Shown here piece after piece: positions 46,546-56,459 of a DNA stretch of 64,000 bases (its first letter is position 1; every line of letters begins with the position of its first letter). Under the pieces are notes generated by a model. It made no database searches. It was not told the origin of the DNA and was given only the letters and a program-made list of their open reading frames with translations. The DNA is from [Phialemoniopsis] sp. UDSM-2020. Lineage: Eukaryota > Ascomycota > Sordariomycetes > Thyridiales > Thyridiaceae. A program made the translations under genes and the position numbers. The stretch covers positions 2,790,001 through 2,854,000 of the forward strand of contig JAEILZ010000005.1 of the NCBI GenBank assembly GCA_018873225.1, given 5' to 3'.

Positions 46546-48111
46546 TCATAGCAACTCGCGGTACAGCACCGGCAGGAACACGACGCACGCCTTCCACAGG
46601 ATCAGCACGGCGTCGACGAGCACGAGCGGCGACTTGAGCAGGCCGAGGACCGGGTTGCCGCCGCACACGATGTCGACGGCGTTGACCCAGACGGCGAGGA
46701 AGGCGACGGTGAAGAAGTGCCGCGCGAGCATGAGCGGCTGGTGGATCAGCCCGCCGAGCATGGCGACGGGCTCGTCGGTGACGCCCATCTGGAAGTAGCG
46801 GAAGCAGCCCCGGCGCAGGGCCATGAGCTGCCGGTCCTGGGCCTCGAAGAGGCTGTAGAGCGCCTGGGCGAGCACGTTGATGATGGACGTCAGGCTCTTG
46901 CGGCGCCAGTGGAAGGGCCGCAGGGCCTCGCGCACGGCGTCGGCGTCGCCGAGGTTGGGCACCTTGGCCGGGTCGAGCAGCTCGGCGACGAGCAGCACGT
47001 CGTTGAAGGCGACGGTCATGCCGCCGCCCGTCAGGGGGTGGCGCATGTTGTAGGCGTCGCCGAGGACGACGACGCCCGGGTGGCTGCCGATGGCGTCGCG
47101 GGCGGGGGGGAGCCACGAGTTGGGCATCGAGCGCGGGATCTTGCCGTCGGCGAGGGCAGCCTCGAAGGAAGGACGGACGGCTTCGGGCAAGCTGGGCAGG
47201 ACGTTGTTGCGAATGTAGCCCCTGACACCGCCGTTCGCTACTGAGGCCTCGGGCAGGTCGTTAGGAACGGCGATAAGGGCACGGGTCTCGTGCTTGCCGA
47301 TCTGGTAGACGAGCACCGGGGCATTCTTGCCCATGACGACGTGGCCGAAGCCGAAGGGTGCAAAGGGGCAGTCGATGAGCTCGAGGGCGTAGAACTTTGA
47401 GCGCACAATGGGGGCGCGTCCGACATACTGCTTGCGGAACTTGGAGGCGTAGCCGTCGGCGATGATGGTCAGCTGGCCAAAGAAGTAGTCGGGCTTCTTC
47501 TTGCCGGTGGTCTGGTCGACAGTGAGGGCCTCGACGCCCAGCACGGCCGGGCTGTTGTCGCCGGTGATGGTGGCTGTGACCTCGGTCTCGACGACGGTGA
47601 TATTGGGGTGTTCGAGGCAGGCCTCGCGCAGCTTCATGATGAATCGGCCGTGGTGGAAGCTGCGGCCCTCTGGCCTCTTGAGGTCGACCTTCTTGGCGGA
47701 GCCATTGACGGCGTGGCCGTTGGTGGCAGATCCGTTCGCGGAGCCATCGGTCATCTTGTGCGACTCGACGTGGACCTTTCCGGTCTCGTCGACATAAGAG
47801 TATGGTATTACGACTTCCTGCTGGAAGTTGAGGATGTGATAGCCATAGCAGGGGATGGCGTCGATGCCCTCTGTGCACCTCTCTAGGCCCAGCTTGCGCA
47901 GTGACCTGACACCTCCCGGTTGCAGCAGCTCGCCGACGATGCGATCGGGCTCGCGCATCCAGCGCTCGAGGAGCAGGACGCTGCGGCCCTGGTTGGCGAG
48001 CGCAAAGGCGGCGGCGCATCCAAAGACGCCCGCGCCTACCACCACCACATCCGCCTCATGGGACGTCTCCCGCCGCTCCCTCTGGCTGTCTGTGAACTCG
48101 TTTGTCGTCAT
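46546..48111 (-). CDS. ERG1: Squalene monooxygenase (squalene epoxidase) Erg1
   Basis: Erg1 is the ER-membrane FAD enzyme that converts squalene to 2,3-oxidosqualene and is the target of allylamine antifungals. The single exon gives 521 residues. The Rossmann FAD motif VVVVGAGVFGCAAAFALANQ is at about residues 21-40, followed by LLERWMREPDRIVGELLQPGG. The second FAD signature GDAYNMRHPLTGGGMTVAFN lies near residue 355. The C-terminal 70 residues contain two hydrophobic stretches (for example FFTVAFLAVWVNAVDIV) for membrane attachment. A short insert around residues 122-150 (DGSANGSATNGHAVNGSA) is low-complexity. GC-rich third positions create long shadow frames on both strands. ERG25 in this window acts later in the same pathway but is 27 kb away. 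Confidence 0.97.
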   Translation of the reverse strand: MTTNEFTDSQRERRETSHEADVVVVGAGVFGCAAAFALANQGRSVLLLERWMREPDRIVGELLQPGGVRSLRKLGLERCTEGIDAIPCYGYHILNFQQEVVIPYSYVDETGKVHVESHKMTDGSANGSATNGHAVNGSAKKVDLKRPEGRSFHHGRFIMKLREACLEHPNITVVETEVTATITGDNSPAVLGVEALTVDQTTGKKKPDYFFGQLTIIADGYASKFRKQYVGRAPIVRSKFYALELIDCPFAPFGFGHVVMGKNAPVLVYQIGKHETRALIAVPNDLPEASVANGGVRGYIRNNVLPSLPEAVRPSFEAALADGKIPRSMPNSWLPPARDAIGSHPGVVVLGDAYNMRHPLTGGGMTVAFNDVLLVAELLDPAKVPNLGDADAVREALRPFHWRRKSLTSIINVLAQALYSLFEAQDRQLMALRRGCFRYFQMGVTDEPVAMLGGLIHQPLMLARHFFTVAFLAVWVNAVDIVCGGNPVLGLLKSPLVLVDAVLILWKACVVFLPVLYRELL

Positions 48112-49142
48112 GTGTAGATGTGTGCAGGAGTGCCCTCTAGAGATCGAGAATGGGGGCGCAATTGCAGCGCTCTTCGTCTCTTGTGACGAGTATGCGGCCG
48201 CCTAAGAGGAAAGGGAGTAGTGATAGGTGGTGCCGTCAACGATTGGGGGGCTAGTGGCGAATAGGTAGTACGGGAGGTTGAGAAGGAAGTCCGGCGGCGC
48301 AACAAGGAAACAGTCGTCGTCGTGATGGGGAGGAATATGGCAAGCCAAAAATGAAGCAAGAATTATCAATTCCTGCAAGGCTACTCGAGGTTCCGGGCCT
48401 GGTAGTTATTATGAAGCGACGATAGGTAATATGGGCGTTCGTTGGTATGATTTGCTGCTGGCATGTGCTTTTAGAGTGTCCCCCCCTCTCTCACTCTCTC
48501 ACTCTCAAAAAAGATGGGATTGGGAATTTTTTCTCCACTGGGATGGTCTGAATTGGCTGGTAAAATCGTGCCATTGCGGTTCTCGCCGTACTAGAAATGG
48601 CCCAACCAGTGGGGAAAGAGGCAGCGATCCCGCCCGTAGACCGCCAAATTCACATGTCATGCGATTTTTTTTTCTTATTGCGCCTGGCACGGACGCGTCA
48701 GGGGTTTCTGCTTTTGATGGGCTCATGTCACCCGCGCTAACTAATCGAAACTCAGGGTCCAATTCATCCATTTTGAGTTCCAATTTCCCAGCAGCGCTTT
48801 TGGAACAGGCAGCCTTGCACTTAGATGGTCCAAGAGAAAAACTTGCGCAGCGTTGGATCTGACATGAGCATGTATGCATGTTTCCCGTGTCACCCAAGAC
48901 GATGCTCATCTGGCAAGGGCCTCCTCAATGCTGACGAATGTGGCTGGCTGCTTATTGTGTCACAGGGCGGAAATGCGGTCGGTGTTCTTCCATGTGAAAT
49001 TCGGAGAATATGTTGTCCCTTTGTTACCTAGTAACAGCTTTGTGTCCAATATATCTTTCCTTAAGGGCAATTAATGCTATACTCAGTCAAGGAAGTCACC
49101 CTATACCGATGTCTATTCTAGTATTTATACAAATACATCTCT
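48112..49142. other. ERG1 upstream / PPR gene downstream region
   Basis: This 1 kb region lies between two minus-strand genes. The part next to 48112 should hold the ERG1 promoter, and a CT repeat (CTCTCTCACTCTCTCACTCTC) lies near 48487. I could not identify a sterol-response site with confidence. Frames at 48431-48909 on both strands have no motif. Confidence 0.5.
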
Positions 49143-52142
49143 TCACCCACTCGCAGCCAGTGGCTCGGCCCTGACAGATGCAGATTCGACGTCAGAGGCG
49201 TCCGAGGGCGCATCTCTAAATCCTAGGTCCTCGTCCAAGTCGGAGCCCAGACTAGCCCTCTCCGCGTCATGGGCTTTGCTGTTCCACGGAGCGGGGACGG
49301 AGCGGGCCTTCTTGCCACCGGTAGCCTCCTGCGCGGCCTGCGCCATGATCTCGAGCGCAACGGCATTGAGCTGCTGCCTGTCCGAGCCGAGTGTCTGCCT
49401 ACCTTGGCGAGACCTCTCAAGACCGCCCTCGATGGCCTCCAACCCCTTGCGCGTGGCCCCTTCGTCGGAGCAAGCCCTTAGCAGACGTCGTGCCCTCTTC
49501 ATGGCCGTGTAGCACATCTGGTCTCGAATGCAACCCTCACTAGCTCCTGCGATGACAACCGCAAGACCTTCTGCGTCGCACACCCCGCCATACGCCCACA
49601 TCAGCACCGAGAAGTTGTAGTTGTTGTACCCAGGGCGCTCGCCAGACCTCTCCGCCGCCGAAAGAGCAAAAGCGATCGCGCCGGTAAAGTGCTTGGCTTT
49701 GCACAGGTGGAGCGCTGCTCTGTTCAACGCAAAGTCCGATAGCTTGAGCTGCAGATCCTCGAATTCCTTAATCTTGGCCTTGAGCGCCCGAAAGGTATCG
49801 CGCTTGCCCGCCCGATGGTTTACTGCGTCCAGCTGAGCCACAAGAAGAGGGATGGCGGCGGGGCTGATGTCATGCCCAGCATCCTGTGCTTCTCTCATCA
49901 GGTCCACCGCGCCGAATCTGTCCTCCTTAGTGCCTGTGAGAGACGCTACCACAGCCGCTCTCAGGCACTCTTCGCTATGCGGTAGTCCCGTTTGGAGTGC
50001 CTGCTTGTAAGCAGCGATGGCGCGGCTCGGCTTTCCCCGCACCATCGCTTGTTTCATTGTCAAGAGCACCTCTTGTTCGTCACAGAGCTTTCTCGACGCC
50101 CCAAGACTGCTCAGCTTGCCTCCCAGAGATGCTACCTTGCCTGTGAGGCACCTGTTGCCATTTGCCGACTTCTTTGTGTCCCGAACGGCAGCGTTCATCA
50201 TGATTCTCCGGGTCACTTGATCCTCCGACTCCGGATTAAGCTGGCGTATGCTGAATAGAAGTTTGCGTAGCTCGGGGTAGCTGAAGTTCCAGTGCTTCTG
50301 ACAGTTGTAAAGAATGGAATTGCTGAAAGTAGCATCAACGCTGAAACCTGCTTGCGCGCAGTACCGCAGCCAATTGATGAAGGCCGTCTTGTCGTGGATC
50401 GCACCGTACTCATTTGCCACCATTGCTACCATCTGGCGTGAGACAGGTATCTGCATCTCGTCGATGTAAGCCTTGAGGAAGTCCTCCGTTTCGCCAATTG
50501 TGTGATTCTGCTTGTACGCCTTCAAGATCGGAACAAACACTCTGTCGCTGTCATCCGGTGAAAATGCGCCACGCTGCTTCATGGTCATGAAACTATCCCA
50601 GACCCCGTCCCAGTTCTCAGCCCTCGCCTTGGACAGAGCAAAAAGGCCCAAGAGTCGACGATCTGTTTCACAGCTGGCATCTAGTCTGATGAGTTCGTGG
50701 AACAGCTCGTCAGCTTGCGCCTGTGCACCAGCTTCTAGGCATATTTGAACCATAACACGATATACACCATCCGGGTGGATCACCTTTGCAGAAATGCCTT
50801 CCGCGAATAGTTCACGGAATAGAACGGTAATGTTCTCAATGTCGTGATCCTTTCCCCATTGGCAGTAGAGAAGCTGGGCGACCCAACTAGTCCGCAGCGG
50901 CTGTGTTTCTCTTCTGAGAGTGAAAAGCCTCCTGAGGACCGCCTCAGCTCGGTAGCCATGACTTGTAGAGACAGAGTTGACGATGGCATCGCCGATCTGT
51001 TGGAGTGCTACATCACTGAAATTGTCCGTGGGCGTGAGAAGGCTAAAGAGCTTGATGGCGAGTTTGTGCTCCTTTTCCTCGTGCAATGACGTTAAGATCG
51101 ACTGGAGGACATCGGATGGAATGCGCTGGTACGCAATCATCCTGAGGCAAATTTGCTGTATGCCAAGGCGATATTTGGCTGAAATCGCAGTGTCGAATAA
51201 CGCCTTCGCGCTTTCAAACAGCTCGCGACTGGGTTGTTGGCAAGGCTGTGTGAACCTCGGGAGAAACAGAGCAAGGGCCAGCTTGAGATCTGGAAGGGAT
51301 GTCGTCGCGTCTTGACAGCTGAGAAGAGCGTTGATTATAGGAAAGGGCTCATGAGAGTTATAACACTGCTCGTCAAGAGGTCCTCGTTCAACGACCATCC
51401 GAAGTATTTCCTGTGCTTGCTTGGTGAGGCCCAGTTTCTGAGATGTTACGCACAAGCGCGCTGATATGTCGAACAATCGCGGCAGATGTGTCTGCGGAAA
51501 TTGATCCATGGAGAAAGCCGCTGCCAAAGATCTCACAGCAGCGCTGATCCCTTTTGAATCCGTGGCATCAGCCAATCTAGAGAGCCGTGTAATCAGCTCC
51601 TCAGGGTCCAACAGCTGCATGCTGTCTTTCACATTTGGATGCGGCACCAACTTCTGGCTGTTCAGTGCGGTGTTCAATAGGGGCTGCGTTGTTTCGGTAA
51701 AGGTAGGAGCAAAGACGTTCGGTATGGCGAGTTTGAGGGGATCGATGGCCGGTAGTTGAGTGTGCTGTGTCTGACGACGGGGGCGTTGTGGACTCTTGCT
51801 CCCTTTCCGGGTAGAAGAAGGCTCTGCCAGCTGGGTTTTAGGGACTGATTTCGCCGACGGAGAAGTCTGAAATCTCTGAGGCAGCTCATAGCTCTTCCAA
51901 TAAATCGGGTTGGACTCGACGAGGAACTCTTCTTCGAGGGCTACAGCAAACGCCGTGCCCCCTGTGTTGTACTGCTTTGCTGATTTCAGCTTCTCGCCGT
52001 TCATAATGGCGCTTCGTGCATTGTTGATGCGTCGACGGCGGTCCTCGGTGACCAGGGCGAGGGTGCATGTTGTTCCAAAGGCGAGACCACGGAGAGCCCT
52101 TACTGCTGCCTTTGAAGGCACGGGAAGGGGAGTGTTGGACAT
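49143..52142 (-). CDS. Pentatricopeptide-repeat-like protein
   Basis: This is a long intronless protein of 999 residues with alpha-solenoid character. Several stretches fit the PPR/TPR-like helical-pair pattern, for example AQADELFHELIRLDASCETD, WDGVWDSFMTMKQRGAFSPDD, FINWLRYCAQAGFSVDATFSN and RAIAAYKQALQTGLPHSEE. Such fungal proteins usually act in mitochondria on specific organellar transcripts (stability or translation, as Pet309/CYA-5 types do). The function here is inferred only from the repeat type. The N-terminus (MSNTPLPVPSKAAVRALRGL, then AFGTTCTLALVTEDRRRR) contains a hydrophobic stretch followed by an Arg run and may be an unusual targeting/anchoring signal. The C-terminal 60 residues are acidic and polar. 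I cannot assign an orthologue. Confidence 0.82.
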   Translation of the reverse strand: MSNTPLPVPSKAAVRALRGLAFGTTCTLALVTEDRRRRINNARSAIMNGEKLKSAKQYNTGGTAFAVALEEEFLVESNPIYWKSYELPQRFQTSPSAKSVPKTQLAEPSSTRKGSKSPQRPRRQTQHTQLPAIDPLKLAIPNVFAPTFTETTQPLLNTALNSQKLVPHPNVKDSMQLLDPEELITRLSRLADATDSKGISAAVRSLAAAFSMDQFPQTHLPRLFDISARLCVTSQKLGLTKQAQEILRMVVERGPLDEQCYNSHEPFPIINALLSCQDATTSLPDLKLALALFLPRFTQPCQQPSRELFESAKALFDTAISAKYRLGIQQICLRMIAYQRIPSDVLQSILTSLHEEKEHKLAIKLFSLLTPTDNFSDVALQQIGDAIVNSVSTSHGYRAEAVLRRLFTLRRETQPLRTSWVAQLLYCQWGKDHDIENITVLFRELFAEGISAKVIHPDGVYRVMVQICLEAGAQAQADELFHELIRLDASCETDRRLLGLFALSKARAENWDGVWDSFMTMKQRGAFSPDDSDRVFVPILKAYKQNHTIGETEDFLKAYIDEMQIPVSRQMVAMVANEYGAIHDKTAFINWLRYCAQAGFSVDATFSNSILYNCQKHWNFSYPELRKLLFSIRQLNPESEDQVTRRIMMNAAVRDTKKSANGNRCLTGKVASLGGKLSSLGASRKLCDEQEVLLTMKQAMVRGKPSRAIAAYKQALQTGLPHSEECLRAAVVASLTGTKEDRFGAVDLMREAQDAGHDISPAAIPLLVAQLDAVNHRAGKRDTFRALKAKIKEFEDLQLKLSDFALNRAALHLCKAKHFTGAIAFALSAAERSGERPGYNNYNFSVLMWAYGGVCDAEGLAVVIAGASEGCIRDQMCYTAMKRARRLLRACSDEGATRKGLEAIEGGLERSRQGRQTLGSDRQQLNAVALEIMAQAAQEATGGKKARSVPAPWNSKAHDAERASLGSDLDEDLGFRDAPSDASDVESASVRAEPLAASG

Positions 52143-52677
52143 GGCTCGGACGAGCGCGCTGCCATTGCGGGAGTGTACAGCGTGGCAGTGCTAGCAAGAT
52201 GAGCTCGACGATCCGTTCAGCTCTATCTGAGGTTGAGAAATGCTTTGAGCGCTGCCAATGGCATGATGGCAGGCGGACACTGGGCAGACAAGCTTCGAAA
52301 TGAGAATCGCATGATTGATGGCGGCCCAGAAATAATAGGCCGTTTTGCTGGACCCACTTGGACGGATACCTCGCAATTGCTTTACCGAGGTGGATCAAGC
52401 ACCAAATATTCATTTAACGGGGCGTGAGTGCATCTCTCCAACATCATGATGAATCGACAATGCCACAAAGTATGTATAATCGTGAAAGGCCGACTCTCTG
52501 AGAGGTGGATCATCATTCAAATTTCTTCCAGGTCTTGTCCGGAACAAAAGTCCCTCCGTAGTCTATCATGCTCTATCAACATATCCATCCGTGACGCCCG
52601 CAACCATTTGGTACACGTAAAGTACACAGTATTGTACATAATCTATGTCTGGCGTTTTATGCTCGCCATCTCCATCT
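52143..52677. other. Spacer between PPR-like gene and carrier gene
   Basis: This 535 bp spacer lies between two minus-strand genes. It should contain the PPR gene promoter and the carrier 3' region. No feature beyond short motif-less frames. Confidence 0.55.
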
Positions 52678-54062
52678 CTAAGACTGCATCTCTGGCAGTT
52701 CTATCGGCATAGCCTCTTCCATCTTGCGCAAGATGATCTGGTATAAAAAGAGCATGCATCCGCTCTGTATGCTTGTCCAAACAAATCGAGGCCCGACTCC
52801 ACGGAACCATCCGCTCACGCCCTCGGTTCGGTAAATGAGCTTTAGTCCCGTGTAGACGGATGACGTCTCGAGCGTGATCGCTCCTGGCCGAGGCGTGTGT
52901 GTTGACGGGGATGAGGTCGATATCAAACGTTTTTGAGATTGACCCGTCGATGTGCTTGACCCGGCCTCTGTTGTGTGCTTCACAGGTGCATCCGGAGGTG
53001 ACGACGCCTTCAATTTGGCTGATCCTGAATCGGCAGTAGCCGCAAGCGGTACACTCGGGTGCACTTGTGTCTGTAATCGAGTCTTGACGACGTCTAAGGG
53101 GCAAGTCATTGCTCCTGCCAGGCCACCTGCAGCAGCCCCAGTGAGGAACTCTAGGGGCACACCTATCTCGCGGCTCTGCTTCCATTGGCGCGCCCAGCTC
53201 TGGCCCTGTTCCCAGAACATGAATTGTAGAGCAGAAAATGGCAGGTCTCTGTACAAGGTGGCCTTGTAGCCGTGAAACAACGCGCCTAGGCCTTCTTGCC
53301 GCGCAATTGTCCTGGCTGCATCCACAGTCCCTCGGTAGTTGTAACCGGAATTGAAGTATGGGTTGTTATATCGGCCTTGCAATTGCAGTCGTGTCTTCAG
53401 AACTTCAGAAGGCACATAAACGATAGAAGCAGCAAGGTCACCGAGAAAACCTATTGACCGTTAGTGATAGGCTCTTTGCCCAGATATCCCCTCCAGAAAC
53501 GTACCACTGGACAAGTATGCCACATGCGACTGGACGCCATAATCCAGCAGGTGGCGTTTGCTGAGCTCGTATGTGCCAAAGAAGATGACGGTACCCGGGA
53601 ATGATCCAAGGAGAGCGGGAAGCCATCCACCATACAATCCTCGACTAACGCCTTCCTGTCGCAATATCTTGTAATATGAGGAGCCGAGGGACGTATATTT
53701 CGGGGGAATGTGAGGGTCGCCCTGCTGGCGGGTCTTGACAGTATCCAAGCTATGCATCAACATGTCGCCGCTCGTTCCGCCCAGGCCTCCAGCAAGCATA
53801 CACTAACAATCTAACATTAGTTATCGAAGATGGGAAAGAGGTTCGGGTTCTGTACATGGAGGTAGGGCGGCCGCGGCTCGACTTCCGCTTCGTCGGACAT
53901 TATGTTCTGGGTGAGCCGGTGCTTTCCTGGAGTACCGTCCGACAGCCTGGTGACCTCTGAAGTCTCATTGTCGAGGATGCCGACTGCAGGGCTCAGCGGC
54001 GGAGCATTGGGGGAAACTTGGAAGTGCGAGCCAAAATCAGATGTCGAAGAACCTAGGACCAT
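52678..54062 (-). CDS. MME1: Mitochondrial carrier family protein, Mme1-like
   Basis: This is an inner-mitochondrial-membrane carrier most similar in its motifs to yeast YMR166C/Mme1, reported as a mitochondrial magnesium exporter. The transported substrate here is inferred from that similarity. Three exons (53856-54062, 53505-53802, 52678-53450) give 425 residues. The three carrier signature motifs are HSLDTVKTRQQ (Ser in place of Pro), VPSEVLKTRLQLQGRYNNPY and CPLDVVKTRLQTQ, each followed by its glycine-bearing partner (for example GVSRGLYGGWLPALLGSFPG). The 53803-53855 intron is required because the frame otherwise stops at FPIFDN. A Ser/Thr/Pro-rich insertion of about 70 residues sits in the third repeat (about 310-380), unlike typical 300-residue carriers. 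The start is ATG 54062 (MVLGSSTSDFG); the frame is open further upstream but without an ATG. Confidence 0.92.
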
Positions 54063-54657
54063 TCCTGGCGGCGTTTGTCTAGAAAGAATATGGGAACGCG
54101 AGATACGTCGCACAAGAAAAGGAAGAACCGCGGCGTGGGATTAGAAGGAGAAAAAGAGCGTAGTGGTTGTGGATTTGCGATAGAAGAGTCCAAGGTGTTG
54201 GTCAGAAACGGGCGAAATTTGTCGATGCATTCGGACCCTGCGGTGATGAGTTTGAGGTGGTCTGTGCGCCCTGTGACGTTCGGGGCCGAGTTGGTCTCGC
54301 GCTGATCTGATGGGTCGGGTCCTAGACTCGTCCGACTTGATGCAGGAGGATTAATGATGCCAACTTTTCATCAATGACCAGGCCAGAAGCCTTCTGTCGA
54401 TTGTAGCTTTCTCTATTAGTAGGTACCTTACCCTTGGACAGGCACTTTAGTTGAGCTGCACCCTGAATTCTCAGCCCTCAATGGGTGGTCAACCCCTCTA
54501 GCTACTTAGTAGGCAATTGAAGGTTGGCTTCTATTGACGTCTCCTTCGATGGATCGCTGGGCTTTCTGTCGATGCACTTATAAGAAAGCAATCGTCTTGT
54601 ATTGCAAGATCCCGATCCAGATTGGTATCATACGTGCTCTGTTCCGTTATGCTACGC
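54063..54657. other. Spacer between carrier gene and IMP2
   Basis: This 595 bp spacer lies between two minus-strand genes and presumably holds the carrier promoter and the IMP2 3' end. No motif-bearing frame. Confidence 0.55.
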
Positions 54658-55284
54658 TCAATGGGCGGTCCCGACTCTCCCAGAATACTCCCACCACCGC
54701 ACCCTGCCCGCCTTCCTGAAGGGATACAGAATGTGTGAAATTTGTCCAGTGACAAGACCAGCAGATACAGGCCCGTAGATATTACTGTCCAAGCTTTTGC
54801 CTTGTCCACCGTCGCCTTCTACCCAGATGTGCCCCGGCGGCACCTTGACGTACGAGTTGGGAAAGGGTTTGCGCGTATGAACGATGTCGCCTTCGAGGCC
54901 GATGACTCTCTTGACCGAGACGACATTCGGATGTACCGGACTCCTAGGATACAGTCCCGTTAGTGCTATGTCCAGGCAATTGACAGTCCGCAGTCCGGCC
55001 CGAGGCTGCGTAACGCACCGAAGAGACACAATCATGCCGCGCGCCAGGTTGCTCTGCGCGTATAGCTTGTAATTCAGTACCAGGTCCCGGCGCAGCGACT
55101 CGTTGTAGGTCTCGTTAAAGAAGGGATGCATGGAGGCTCCATCGATCATGGTGACCTCTGCGACGCTCGTGTTGAACCATATCGCCAGCGGGAGCCAAGT
55201 CGCGATGGCCCAAAGGTTGTGTGAGAACTTTCGGAAGAAGGGCGAGTAACTCTTCGCTCTGGCCCACGATGGACCAGAGGCCAT
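54658..55284 (-). CDS. IMP2: Mitochondrial inner membrane protease subunit 2 (Imp2)
   Basis: Imp2 is a signal-peptidase-type serine protease of the inner membrane that removes sorting signals from intermembrane-space proteins. Two exons (55019-55284 and 54658-54943) give 183 residues. The N-terminal membrane anchor (LWAIATWLPLAIWFNTSVAEV) precedes the nucleophile Ser51 in IDGASMHPFF. The general base is Lys100 in VVSVKRVIGLEGD. The downstream box GHIWVEGDGGQGKSLDSNIYGPV is intact. The intron of 75 bp (GTGCGT...CTAACGGG...CCTAG) has no stop in frame and is a multiple of three. Unspliced transcript would therefore still be read through, inserting 25 residues between the catalytic Ser and Lys. 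The splice is favoured because it restores SLRSPVHPNVV, as in the family. Confidence 0.93.
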   Translation of the reverse strand: MASGPSWARAKSYSPFFRKFSHNLWAIATWLPLAIWFNTSVAEVTMIDGASMHPFFNETYNESLRRDLVLNYKLYAQSNLARGMIVSLRCVTQPRAGLRTVNCLDIALTGLYPRSPVHPNVVSVKRVIGLEGDIVHTRKPFPNSYVKVPPGHIWVEGDGGQGKSLDSNIYGPVSAGLVTGQISHILYPFRKAGRVRWWEYSGRVGTAH

Positions 55285-55925
55285 GGGGTTATGTCTCTAG
55301 GGAGGACGGGTCCCGAGGTCGTAGGACATCGGAGGCTCCCAAGCTGGTGGTTGTTTTTGGAGATTTTCCCAGGGCAGGACTGGAGTGACAAGGTTGTAGC
55401 GGGACCTTTCGCCCGCCGGATTATGCAAGCCGTTGAAGCTCAAGCTCCCCAGCCTAAAGTAGAATTATGTACATGGCCACGCCGAGCCGGCCGCCATCCC
55501 ACCATTCAGACCCCGTCTACGAAAAGCCAGATCAATAGCTATAGACCGCAGCCGGTTGATAGCATCTCCAGAAGGTTTAAATAGTAATATATATATGCTT
55601 ATACATATTCAATTGCAGATTGGAGAGTTCACACTCATTTTGTGCACATGTATATAAGAAGCGTGTATAAGACTAGCCTTCAGTTAATAGATTGGACCCA
55701 TCTTGCCCAATACTGCTCTTCATGCTTAGCCCTTTCATCTACAAACACAGACAAGCAAGACAAAGGCAGACGAAGTGAAACGAGAGCGATAGGAGCAAAA
55801 ATAATATCGTGACATTTTTTCGAGATCAAGCAGGGTACCAAACTTCAAAAATCTGTAATTAATTCAAAAAAAAAATCGTACAAATTTTTTAAAAATACTG
55901 GCGTGTTCTGCACGCATTGTTTACA
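55285..55925. other. AT-rich spacer upstream of IMP2
   Basis: This 640 bp region contains the IMP2 promoter at its left end. It becomes strongly AT-rich from about 55570 (ATATATATG repeats near 55590 and A/T runs at 55850-55895). No gene is seen. Confidence 0.55.
55890..55894 (-). terminator. Possible Pol III terminator (T5) of tRNA-Lys
   Basis: Five T on the minus strand lie 31 bases past the tRNA 3' end. T runs of this kind end RNA polymerase III transcription; the distance is rather long. Confidence 0.4.
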
Positions 55926-56023
55926 CACCCCAGACGGGGGTCGAACCCGTAACCTTCTGATGTCGCCTGTATGAGCCTAAACCCATAAAAGTCAGACGCT
56001 CTAGCCAATTGAGCTACCAGGGT
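55926..56023 (-). tRNA. tRNA-Lys (anticodon UUU) with intron
   Basis: The minus-strand sequence folds as a complete tRNA. The acceptor ACCCTGG pairs with CTGGGGT (two G-T pairs), with discriminator G at 55926. The D arm is GCTC-AATTGGCTA-GAGC, the anticodon stem TCTGA/TCAGA with loop CTTTTAA, and the T arm ACGGG-TTCGACC-CCCGT. The anticodon TTT specifies lysine. A 24-base intron (55962-55985) interrupts the loop one base 3' of the anticodon, the standard nuclear tRNA intron position. The internal A box (TAGCTCAATTGG) and B box (GGTTCGACCCC) match Pol III promoter consensus. CCA is not encoded, as expected for a eukaryote. Confidence 0.95.
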
Positions 56024-56297
56024 AACAGGAGAATTTTGCAAGAATTTAGTACCATACAGGCTGCTCACTACAACCAGACAGAATTGTCATTGCGTCTTTG
56101 GAACGTTGGTATAATGCTCAATGTGGTGTATACACTATTGTGTACTATGTCGGACCTGATTCTCATACCTAGAGGTATGCCGCTTGAACTTGATAACTTC
56201 ACGACGAGACAGATTGGCGTGTTACCCATCTGAAAGCGCTGGGCAAGTTACCTAGAGACCACATGCTCTGCAAGGCGTGACGGCCCATGAGTATTAC

Positions 56298-56316
56298 ATA
56301 TATATATATATATATG
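56298..56316. repeat. (TA)n microsatellite
   Basis: An alternating TA run continues into TATGTATGTATAGATATAT just downstream, in AT-rich DNA between the tRNA and the decayed gene. Confidence 0.9.
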
Positions 56317-56459
56317 TATGTATAGATATATTTACTTGCAGTTTTCCAAGTGACAAGTTCTGTAGCAAAGGATGTATTGTGATTCATCACTGACCAGAAG
56401 AAAGAAGACCAGGGCCTTTATACTCCGTAGAAATGTATATAGCTGTTATGTTACTCTTG

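Noticed and set aside
46496..47116. 206-codon and 175-codon extra frames over ERG1
   Set aside because: Low-complexity Arg/Pro/Ala or Val/Gly/Glu compositions typical of shadows; Erg1 motifs are in the 521-residue frame.
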